A stretch of DNA of 64,000 nucleotides from Prostheceraeus crozeri (taxonomy: Eukaryota; Platyhelminthes; Polycladida; Euryleptidae), in the NCBI GenBank assembly GCA_907163375.1, contig CAJQUW010001420.1, positions 124,001-188,000 on the forward strand, in the 5' to 3' direction. The position numbers and the translations under genes are program-made. This document shows positions 9,086 through 18,462 of this stretch, piece by piece (the stretch's first letter is position 1; each line of letters begins with the position of its first letter). Under the pieces are notes generated by a model. It had not been told where the DNA came from. It made no database searches and worked only from the letters and a program-made list of their open reading frames with translations.

Positions 9086-10791
9086 TCAGAACATTCCCTT
9101 GATCAGCGGATAGTTAGTCAATTCCGATTTTCTATTTATCTCAGGTTTCGGGTCTCGAATGCACTTACTTTCCTCTATAGTAACATCACGACTGTTTACT
9201 TTTTTCGACAGAATTTGAATGGAAAAATCTTCAACACCGCTGATCTGGTGTTTACTGTTGTGCTGGGCTAAGACACTCAAATTAGTTTTATTTTTCACAC
9301 TACTTTTATGTTCTTGGTGTTTCATTTTAAAGGTCTAGATGACTTTCCAATATATTTTTCATTACAAATTTTACAAGTATATTGATACACCACATGTCTG
9401 TCTTGACAGTGGTATTTTGGGCCAATTTCTTTGCATGTGTAACACGCGCAGGCATTAGCGAGAGACAAGTTTTTCTTTCTAGTAAATTGCTCCAACGTTA
9501 CGTTCGGTTTCGTCACTAGGTTTCCTTTTATGTCATATTTTTTTATCATTTTCTTTATTTTTTTGTTACAGACATCACTTATGAAAGGGATCACGAGGTT
9601 TGCTTTATCCTCTCTTTTTTGTTTGTTTCTGTTCTTACTTATCTTTTTTCTTTGATTGAGATCTTTTTTAGTATCTCCACTTTTTCTCAGAATGCTAAAA
9701 AATTGATTTTTAGCCTCACTGTAGTAAATTTCATCGGAGCAGTGCGCTCTGATATACTCCAAACGTGAATTAATGAAATTAGATTTTATGTGACTCTCAA
9801 CAGAAGAATCCTTTTGTAGAACGATGTCCGAGTGACAACTTTTATGGTACCACTTATATTCCGCCATTTTGTTAGTGGTGAAAACAGTAATATCTAGGAA
9901 ATCTAAGCCAACTTCCGGTGGATTAGCTTCAACAGTAAAGCTTATTTCCGGCAATATTTGATTAAATTCTTGTTTAATCTGCCTGATAATATTTTCTTCA
10001 AATTCTATAGACCCTATAATCACGTCATCAATATAGCGTTTGTAAAGTTGAGGGACGAATGTCAAGTTTCTCAATGCGTTTATTTCAATATGGTGGAGGA
10101 AGATAATAGCAAATGCGGGTGCGAACCGGCATCCCATCGGCACTCCTCTAATTTGGCGGTATATTTTATCATCATAACTGATTTCATAGTTATAGCAAAT
10201 GAAACGCATCATATTTTTGATGTCAGATATACTGATGTTAAAATGGTCAATTTCTTCATAATGTTCAGTAATAGAGGCGATATTATTCTCTATGCCCTTG
10301 TCAATAGGTATACTTGGGTATAATTGCTCCACATCTAGACTAATGAAAACTGGATGCTCCATATTTGCGTAGTTGACTTCATTTAAATGTTAGATTAAAG
10401 TCTTAGAGCTATGATCTAAATGTGCCGGGATGAATTGCAAAATTTGAGTCAGTATCTGTGAAAAACACTAATATACCTTATCAACTGGAGTTTCGTGTAC
10501 TGAAGCTACTGGCCTCATCGGGTGCCCTCCAATCACTGGGTTTTTGTGGTCCTTAACAAAACCGAAAAATTTAGCTGGCTTGCTACCACAACAAATCAAT
10601 TTATCTTTCTGATACTTCTGTTCTATCAGAGTGCTTTTTTTTAGCGAATTTTTTAGTAAAGAATTGAATTGATCCATACATATTTCTTTTATAATCTGTA
10701 TTTTAAACGTGATCAATAAAGACGTACGGAGCCACCAAGAAATTTGGTTCTTCTTATCAACAATGACTGTGCTCCTGAAAAACCTGATCAA
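9086..10791 (-). pseudogene. Penelope-like retroelement: RT plus GIY-YIG endonuclease, decayed
   Basis: This reads on the minus strand in three pieces. The first (10791-10468) carries PAKFFGFVKDHKNP and MRPVASVHETP, early RT motifs. A decayed link with an in-frame stop (10467-10363) leads to the second (10362-9322), with SLDVEQLYPSIP, GVPMGCRFAP and the catalytic box YKRYIDDVII. The connector is lysine-rich. The end of this piece has the cysteine pairs of Penelope linkers (CACYTC) and the GIY-YIG start VVYQYTCKICNEKYIG. After a frameshift at about 9322 the third piece carries the rest of the endonuclease, with the expected E (TIEESKCI) and N (PEINRK). The element would copy RNA to DNA at a nick made by the GIY-YIG nuclease. 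Frameshifts and stops make it inactive; I saw no hammerhead ribozyme core. Confidence 0.9.
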
Positions 10792-11038
10792 CCATAAAAG
10801 ACAACCTGTCTAATTCTGTGTGTAGTAGAATTTTCACCGATTCTCGTGAAGTTAATGATGCGACTGAATGTATGACTCGAACTGTCTGCTCGACTAGTCT
10901 GCGTGGTGGCAGTGAGTAAATTTCTAACGCATGCATTACTGCTTGGTTTTATTGCCAATTATTTACGCTTTCATTGGCATTGTCTACTTATATTTCGAAA
11001 TCTATGGTGTAATAATATAGGAATAATGGCAGTTTGTA
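10792..11038. other. Flank of the Penelope element
   Basis: This is the upstream side of the minus-strand Penelope ORF; no terminal repeat or gene is clear. AAAAGACAACCT at about 10797 is shared with 8877-8889. Confidence 0.35.
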
Positions 11039-11119
11039 CATTGCCCTGTCGTCATTTTTCAATACTTATAGAATAGAAGTTGCTGCTAAGATCATAGACT
11101 TTTAAATTGCAGAAGAATG
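11039..11119. repeat. YR-associated dispersed block
   Basis: This matches about 396-477 with few differences. No YR gene is adjacent on this side, so it may be a fragment of another copy of the same family. Confidence 0.65.
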
Positions 11120-12346
11120 TTCTGATACAGGAAGTCTATGGATGTAGATGTACCGGTATATAAAATATGATAATTAGGTTTTTAGATGTCTTTCCAGGTT
11201 TATATTTTTTTAGATAAAACAATATTTCTTAGATATTTGAGCTGTATTAACATTACAAGAAATATCTATTTTACAATAGATATCGTGAACAACGAACTAT
11301 TCGGTCGCTATCTCCTCTCTGTGGTATGAACGGATGATTGCGATTGCGCGGTGCGCGTTTTTTCCTGTTTTTTTTTCTGTTTTTTCTGCGGTATAAGCGT
11401 TTCTTTTTCTTTTTTTTTTCCGTTACAATTCATGCATCACGCCCTTTTCAACCTCCTTTGGTTTTTGGTATTTGGTTTGGTTATTGGTTATTGACCTACC
11501 TGTTGCTTTCTTTTCTTTGGATTTTGTCCTAATGTTTTGATTCTCATTTGCTTCATATTGGCGATGCTGCTCTGCTGGCGATGAGTGCGCGAGCGATGTA
11601 TCGCCGATCCTGATTATTTCGCGAAGTCCGACTGATCTATCCGCCATTCCTCAGATATCTGTACTGTTACAAGCGTTGATTATACTTCTGCCATCCGCGA
11701 CCGGTCTCGATATACACTGCTTCAGCCCAACACCTTCTCGATACTATAAAAAATGCGTCATATCCTGCGTTGACGAGAAATGAGCTTTTCCCTGCCAGTG
11801 ATCAACCTGCCCGACGCTGCGATGGATGATGGGGAACCGCCACGCGCCGCTTTGTTGATCGGGGATACTCACGCGCGCCTTCTCTTGCGCTGACTCGTCA
11901 ACCGTGTTTGTCTCTAGCGCAGGACTGTGCCTCACTTCACCCGGTTTGTGTTCGCGAGTCCTCTTTCACTCATTTGCAGCCGCGTTGTTTTTTGTCTACG
12001 CGTTTCTCAGTTTTCATAGTCATGTCTGCACAGCTTTCGTTTTGGCTCTTTGAGTCGTTATTTATTGCTTCGATGTCTGTACGTTATCGGTTAAAATCGA
12101 TGATCTGCGTGACTTTTCAGTCGAGTCTGTGTGGTTTCGTATCAGCAGACAAAAGACGCAGCCGATGGTACTAACGGGCATATATGTTAGACATATATCC
12201 AACAGACAAGACGCGCCCTATGGTAGAAAGGAATTCCTTCAAATCGATATGATCCGGAACCTCGACGACAGCACCTTTTTAGTATGAATCCACTTGTCTC
12301 ATAGATGAGACGGAACCCCGTCGCAGCAATTTTTGAGATACACTGT
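11120..12346. other. Unassigned region with T-rich run and GC-richer segment
   Basis: About 11355-11425 is a T-rich low-complexity run that creates a phenylalanine-rich false ORF. About 11550-12170 is richer in CpG than its surroundings, with several short open frames and CTATAAAAAA at about 11745. A promoter is conceivable, but no gene can be tied to it. Confidence 0.3.
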
Positions 12347-12664
12347 TCAAAGAAGCTCCCTAACAATATCACTGGGATGCAGTAAATATCTGACTTTGGG
12401 TATAAATGTATTCGATTTCATGTGATAGAAGAGACCTGGGTATTGGAACTCGTCGTATGATAGTGGTTTCATGTATTCATGATGGTTAGAGACACAAAGA
12501 TCAGATGACGATTCGCCGATATCCTGTGAAATTTGCACAACATGGTTGCCGCTCGTCCTTACTGGTAAGAGTTCGTCACGATCCGTAATTGGTGTAATTT
12601 CAAATCCTTTGAAATGTATGTTGTGAAGATCAGGAGTGATTTCATTACACGATCTACAAATTTG
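12347..12664 (-). CDS. Unidentified open frame, about 105 codons
   Basis: A minus-strand frame is open from just after an in-frame stop (12665-12667) to the stop at 12347-12349. It begins with a cysteine pair (CRSCNEITPDLHNIHFKGFE) and continues through DRDELLPVRTSGNHVVQISQ and HHEYMKPLSYDEFQYPGLFY. The sense codons read like protein, and the frame even continues upstream of the stop (NRIEQCD). I do not recognise a family. It could be an exon or a piece of a transposon protein. No start codon is convincing, so it is likely partial. Confidence 0.35.
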   Translation of the reverse strand, partial: QICRSCNEITPDLHNIHFKGFEITPITDRDELLPVRTSGNHVVQISQDIGESSSDLCVSNHHEYMKPLSYDEFQYPGLFYHMKSNTFIPKVRYLLHPSDIVRELL

Positions 12665-14281
12665 TTAATCGCACTGTTCAATCCTGTTGAAAATGTAAGG
12701 TTGATTATCATTCGTGTGATCATCATTGTGTTCCTTTCTCAGCTTGTTTGTTGCACTGTTCATATGTACTGGATTTTTCTATGAATTATCATCATTGATG
12801 GATCAATGAGACATTCTGTTTGTCAGTTGTCATAATGGACTTGAATTGTTACATTTGCTGCCAATCAGTAGAATCGTAAATTACACGGATGTTAATTGTT
12901 GATAAGATCTCATAGGGGGACTTCGAATGTTCATCGATCTAATGCATTTCATATAAGTTCTACTATATGCTTGATGTTGTAATTCATAAGATATATGACG
13001 CACTCAGCCACTATTCTCCAGATAAATGGCGAATGAATTTCTGACCATCACCGGCAGATTCTTGGACATGACCCTCATCATGCGCATGCTACTTTGTATG
13101 AGGAAATTCGTGTGGAAAATGGCTGATTGTGATCTCCTCCACCTAGTCTCGTCAATGATGGGAATAGAAGCTGTGCAGGCATGCTAAGCGACGACTGATT
13201 GTGATGTTGATGGTTCATGAGTCGACGTTTGCTATAACAATCGAGTGTTCGACAGCGATCAATGGCTTACCGAAAGGTGGTCAATCGACGACCAGTGTCT
13301 GACAGCCATACTTTGCACACGATGATGGAATGCTTTGTAGGCAAATAAGCGCAAGTGTTAGACTGTCCTGATGAACTGTGTTTCCGATCTCTGAAGCGAT
13401 TCTCAAACATCCAGCTTTCAAAATACTTTTAAAGTTTTCTGAAGCTTTATTCACCGAAAAGCAAGTGGACCAAGTATACACGTAGAAATGCTCAAGTATC
13501 ATGAGTTAAAGGCAAGTTTTGTGATAAGCTGTTTTGATCATTAAAGTGATCGAAATAGCTCAACTACTGGCGGCATCTCTGATAGTATCATGGGTCGTGG
13601 TCGTATCTAACCTTGAAAAATTCGATTAAAGGCAAGTGATTTTTCTCTATTATTATGATCAATGTATTCTTCGTAGTGGATCAGGCAGCATGTGTGGTAT
13701 ATAAACCTGTGAAACTCTTGATATGCTCTCCTCTTCTACATCTTTGAAAGATTCGACCCTGGATCGATTGCTGATGTATTCGACGCTTTCCGTTCCTCTA
13801 ATGGAACAAATGAGCTCTTATCAAGATGACAAGTCAAAACCCTAAACGGAAAACTGAACAAATCGAATAAATGTTCATTAATTATCTATACTAATTTCCA
13901 ACCTCTTACTGGGTCTTACCCAAAACACTAATTTTCAGTAGGGGGAAAGTTTTATACATCACACATTGTCTGAAAAATGACAAAAATGTGTGTACATCCA
14001 CAAGCTGCATCGTAAAATATGATTTCAAAACTTATCGGAAATTAAAGTCATAGATTGATTATATCTAACAGTGTCGAATTAGTTTCTTTCAAAACAACTG
14101 GTTTCCTGACGTGCAATCGGCTTTTCGGAAGATATCATTATTACAATTGACGATACTGAAATGATGGTCTATATTTTCTAGTATTCAATCATTCTGTGAA
14201 ATGTGTTTCTTGATTTTTGTTCGTCTAGGCGCTGCGTTTGACTAATTGACCATGTAATTCTTAACAAACGCCTGACTGGGT
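12665..14281. other. Unassigned region
   Basis: No gene or mobile element is recognised over about 1.6 kb. A short string TTAAAGGCAAGT occurs twice (about 13505 and 13626). Open frames are short. Confidence 0.35.
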
Positions 14282-14830
14282 TTTTGTTTTTTGGTCTAGT
14301 TGGGTGGTGGAGTACAATCATTCATTGAGTAGAATCGACCAGTGTCTGTTGGTGGTGAGGCGGCACCCTCTCCCTCCCTCCCCACTTCAGACTGTGTGTG
14401 TGGTGTGCTGTGCGGATGGGGGGAGGGATGTGGGGTCGTGTGGGGTTTCACGCAGTTGTTATGAGGTGGTGAGCTGCGGAGGTGTGTGTGCTTTTACGTC
14501 TTGTCATTTCTAGGGGGGGGTTTGTGATGTGTGTCACTGTTTATTGTGGTTATGTTTCTTTGGTACAGAGAGGCTTAGGTTGTGGGTTCCATCAAAAAAT
14601 TGTGGCGGATAATTTGGGTAGTGTGGAATATTGGGTTCATCTGAGCATTATATCTGGTGTTGGGAGTGGGGTTCTCTCGCGGGGTTGGTGGGTGTTTGTG
14701 GGTGGGTTGTGTGTCATCGTGTGTCTACTCCTACACTATTGATGCGCTGGTTGTCTGTGGTCGTGAGTGGGTAGTGCGCTCCTGTCATGGTGTGAATCCC
14801 TGTGTGGACGGTGGTTACAGTCTCCCGCGC
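14282..14830 (+). other. G/T-rich strand-asymmetric block
   Basis: The plus strand is strongly enriched in G and T, with many GTGTG runs and G tracts, including GGGGGGAGGGATGTGGGG near 14418-14435 and GGGGGGGG near 14513-14521. Two open frames here (14304-14513 and 14482-14742) are compositional by-products. The tracts could fold as G-quadruplexes or reflect a decayed simple repeat. Confidence 0.6.
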
Positions 14831-15289
14831 CGCTGAATGGGTCTAGATGATGTTGTTCACATATGGTGCAGTTGCAATCAAGTTCATATTGCTCATCTTG
14901 TCAGAAACTCCTTTTCTATCGTGTCACTCAAGGCTGCCGTTCTATCATACATTATTTGCCAGCGTCGACTTTAGAATAGTTCGCGATTATCTTTTATCCT
15001 CTCAATCAAATGTCTCTCCTCTATGGTTGGTGTTTCGGGGACTTCTCCTGGTTGCATTCAAGCTAACGCGGTCCCATCTGGGTGATGCAGTGATTTTTGT
15101 GGTATCATTCCAGATTTGCTGCTGCGAATCATTGGAAGATCACGTGGTGTCTACCTTTGACATTGATTAATTACCCGTTTGTCCATTCTCTTGTGTGATA
15201 TTTGTGCTTTTCTGGTCATGTATCGGAATCAAGGAGCAACAGTTGAAGCGATTACTATCTGTGCTAATGTGAACTGTCAATGGCACCAC
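14831..15289. other. Region downstream of YR3
   Basis: It contains an exact GCTAACGC (15062-15069), the complement of the octamer found in palindrome tips, but no long palindrome was found around it. A 107-codon open frame (14847-15170) is not recognised. Confidence 0.3.
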
Positions 15290-16683
15290 TTAATTTGAGG
15301 GTCCTTTGTTGATGATTGTAACATGCGAATTTTCATGGAAATTAAATGAAAATGTATTGTTCCTTTCACTCGCTTGCATGTTACTGATCGATTGATTGTC
15401 AATCACGACACTGGTGCTGTAGTTGTGAATTTCTGAAATTCGTTTGTAGTTTCTCACGCCGGTGGTGGTGCGATGACCAGTGCGACTCATAATGAGCTGC
15501 TCATCAATACCTTGGTCGAAAAGACGTGTAGCGCAGGTCGCTCGAAGACTGTGATTTGTCTTGTGTCCCTGAATCCCAGCTTTCATACATAGTCGACCGA
15601 CTGTTTTCCCCAGAACATTATGTCCGATAGGTAAATTCTTGTACCATGCAGATTAGAGATTGGGGTCAAGTAGAAAACGTCAGATTGAATGTCATTTCTC
15701 TTCTGGAGATATTTCATTAGCAGAAAGGCATGGGATCGTGACGGATTAGTAACAGAATATTGATCTACATGATTAACAACTTTAGGATCCACTTTACGAT
15801 ATTTGAGTCCACCGTTATTGGTCTTCGAAACATTTTCGGAGTATCTTAAAGTATAATATGGCTGTGTCTCACTCGGGTTAATAATTGAAATTTGGGATAA
15901 TGTCAACGTTCTGTGCTCCTTTCCACTTCTTAAGGCGAAGTGTAGTCCATTAAGGTACAGCAAGGTGTCAATTAGTGTCTGAGGACTGCTGTCCCCTAAA
16001 AGACCTCTGGACCACAGAATTTCTTCTTCGTCACTGGAAATCACTTCCGCTTGTCTTCTGTGGCATCCAATCCCCGCAGAAGCCGATTCTTTGCAAGTCA
16101 TGTCTAAGACATTTTGAAAATGTCGAAATTCTGTATCTTTGAATAAGTTCATTTCATTTTTGTTTTCATAAAAGGAGGCATTGATTCCGGCAGTAATGGA
16201 TACTAACGTGTTCCGGGGGTACCAATCGCCATTTTTCTTTCGTATTTCGTAGATGAACTTAGAAAGCCAATAGTTAATCGAATTTCTTCGGCAGTGTAGT
16301 AAATCATGAAATTCACGTGGGAAGGGATGGAAATTAGATTCGTCAATTAGCAGATGTCTATCATAAGCCCAGGTATTATATAAGTTTACTGCCCACTTAT
16401 TGCGGTTCTTCGTTCCTTCGGGTACTTGTTCTAAAGCTCTCTTTTCTAATTGTTGATCGCTTACTGGTTCTGCAAATCGTTTTCTTTTTCTATCTGACCC
16501 TAATGTTGGTGCAAGCTCTTCATTCGCTGTAGTGGATGTGGTTGGGTTCAATTGAATGTTTTCATTTTCATCAATTTTTAGAATCTGATTGATTTCTTCT
16601 ATAGTTAGTCCAGAAATCATGTTGTCTGGAAATCTCGAGAAGTCGATTACTGGCCACTGATCCATATCAAGCTCCAGATACAA
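15290..16683 (-). pseudogene. Tyrosine recombinase YR3 (DUF3504/Crypton-like), one frameshift
   Basis: This is the best preserved of three related recombinases. The frame from 16683 begins MYLELDMDQWPVIDFSRFPD. A basic segment at residues 65-70 (RKRKRF) may be a nuclear localisation signal. A core-binding region (about residues 90-200) is followed by the first catalytic arginine at residue 252 (FALRSGKEHRTL). A single frameshift near 15640-15655 interrupts the frame just before the conserved WYKNLPIG box. The next frame (15586-15290) supplies H-x-x-R (NHSLRATCATRL), TGH and the nucleophilic tyrosine in VRNYKR, so all main active-site residues are present across the two pieces. The total of about 460 residues fits the family. 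It might be nearly functional, or intact if the single frameshift is an assembly error. Palindromes lie 205 bp upstream (16888-16987) and further upstream (17007-17853). Confidence 0.88.
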
Positions 16684-16887
16684 ATGTCAAATTGCTGCAA
16701 TGGCATTATTTCATATTTGAGATAATGTTTATAACTACCATGATAGCTACCATGATACATTGATATCATCATTCTTAATGATGAAAATTCTATGCATTGA
16801 CTCAAACTCTACAGATATCATTTCCAGGTTTTTTATGTCAAAATAAAAACCTGATTTTTGTGGCATAGCAATTTCATATTTTATAAT
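16684..16887. other. Short spacer between YR3 and palindrome P6
   Basis: This is presumed leader or promoter region of YR3. It contains a small hairpin at about 16826-16854 with the ends CAGGTTTTTT and AAAAACCTG. Confidence 0.4.
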
Positions 16888-16987
16888 AGTTAAAATGTGT
16901 TTTCTAGGTCATTAAAAGACATAAAAACCTCTGGCCTACGGCCTTCGGTTTTTATAGCTTTAATGACCAAGAAAACACATTTTAACT
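16888..16987. repeat. Palindrome P6 upstream of YR3
   Basis: Arms of about 40 bp begin AGTTAAAATGTGTTTTCT and end with the matching AGAAAACACATTTTAACT. The apex has GGCC-TAC-GGCC (16933-16943). It lies 205 bp before the YR3 start, in the same relative place as P2 to YR1 and P4 to YR2, although its sequence is different. Confidence 0.82.
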
Positions 16988-17006
16988 AGGTATTACATAA
17001 ATAGAC

Positions 17007-17853
17007 AATGGAAATACCACATGAGATTTATCGGAAAGTAATGAACAAATCGTCGGCCGCTAACGCATACTCTTATAGTCCGGCAGCCAGACCGAGTTTC
17101 TGCAGGGAACGAGGCCGAAAGTGAGACTTTCACAGAATGATGTACACCCTATGCCTACTGCGAATCGGCACGTCTGCCGAGTTCTAGTGAGTTCCTCTTC
17201 TTGTCTGACAAGATCAAAGAAAAACACATGTAATTCCAATGGGATGCAGATTGCAGTTTTTGGCTGAAATGAAATTTTGTAAGTTTTCTCTGATTAAACG
17301 AAAAGTACTGAGCCCAGAGTCATAATTTTTGGTATGAAATGTCTTCAGGTCATTTCCTATTATGCACATGTGCTTTTATCATGCATTGAATCGGCAATGT
17401 ATGTGAGAATGTGGTTGAAAGTGGATAATGTTGCTCACAATGTTTGTGTTTGCCGACATTATGAGGCTCGCCAAATCTAAATGTGTCTAGCTTTATAGAC
17501 AGAGGTGCATGAAAATGAAAGGAGATGACTTGAAGACATTCCATGCCAAAAATTATGACTCTGGGCTCAGTACTTTTCGTTTAATCAGAGAAAACTTACA
17601 AAATTTCATTTCAGCCAAAAACTGCAATCTGCATCCCATTGGAATTACATGTGTTTTTCTTTGATCTTGTCAGACAAGAAGAGGAACTCACTAGAACTCG
17701 GCAGACGTGCCGATTCGCAGTAGGCATAGGGTGTACATCATTCTGTGAAAGTCTCACTTTCGGCCTCGTTCCCTGCAGAAACTCGGTCTGGCTGCCGGAC
17801 TATTATTTGTACATTACTTACCTTGAAATCTCATATGGTATTCCTACATTGTT
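17007..17853. repeat. Second copy of palindrome P5, split by an insertion
   Basis: Positions 17007-17075 match 6502-6585 (with a small loss at the tip) and 17803-17853 match the right arm of P5. GCTAACGC is at 17059-17066. The two halves are separated by the foldback element at 17076-17802. Removing it and one TTA gives a 27-base string collinear with 6566-6592, so the P5 copy acts as an empty site. Confidence 0.85.
17076..17802. mobile_element. Foldback element, 727 bp, about 285-bp inverted arms, TTA target duplication
   Basis: The ends are TAGTCCGGCAGCC and its complement GGCTGCCGGACTA. The arms (about 17076-17360 and 17518-17802) are nearly identical, leaving a centre of about 155 bp without coding capacity. 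TTA flanks both sides (17073-17075 and 17803-17805). A 3-bp TTA duplication is typical of PIF/Harbinger elements, so a non-autonomous member is likely; that assignment is inferred only from the target duplication. Confidence 0.85.
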
Positions 17854-17937
17854 CTTTTATCTATGCTACAACAATGGATGCAGATTTCTATGCACTGGCT
17901 TTGTAGATTTCTAGCACATAAAGTTACAACCACGGAA

Positions 17938-18375
17938 TTGTACAGTTCGCCTTTTCTTCTGTTTGACTAGAAGGGAAACATTGGAACATGTAACGTGAAT
18001 GAAATGGCACAATCTGCTGACTAAATACCATAGCAATCGAACAATGAGCAGCCAGTTCAACATTAAACACGCCAAATTGTGCGAATTTTTAGTGACTGTT
18101 ATCAACCGGATCACACAGCAAAGTGACACAGACGATGTCAAGTTCTACAGAGAAGTTTGTGAACGTTTTTTCGTGCGCCTGCTAACTTTTTTGAAATGAT
18201 CGGAGGGCCCAACATTATTGAGAAAACTTTTGGGCAATGATCTGAATTCTTCGAATCTGAAGGAGTCGTGGCGATCGGAGCATTTTGAAGGAATTCAGAG
18301 CAATCCGCAAGCGACGCACGACTATTTCTCCGATCTCTGTAAGGTACTAAAAGTTTCTTTTTGCCCACTTATTTA
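17938..18375 (+). repeat. Penelope-associated repeat (copy with a short open frame)
   Basis: This is an inverted match to 8455-8890. The plus strand keeps a 66-codon open frame (17999-18199) containing KHAKLCEFLVTVINRITQQS, which may be the N-terminal region of the retroelement ORF. No RT follows here, so it is a fragment. Confidence 0.55.
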
Positions 18376-18462
18376 GTTCCTGCATGTGCCATCTGTTGGA
18401 ATCAGTTTGCACTTCTAGCAAAGTGATACGATTATACAATCTAATTCTGTGAATCTATCAGT

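Noticed and set aside
8900-11036. Hammerhead ribozyme expected in some Penelope elements
   Set aside because: I looked for the CTGATGA and GAAA core on both strands and found no convincing arrangement.
11338-11532. Phenylalanine-rich open frame
   Set aside because: It is a translation of a T-rich low-complexity run and has no protein-like features beyond that.
14304-14742. Two overlapping open frames rich in C, V and G
   Set aside because: They follow from the G/T-rich composition and match no family.
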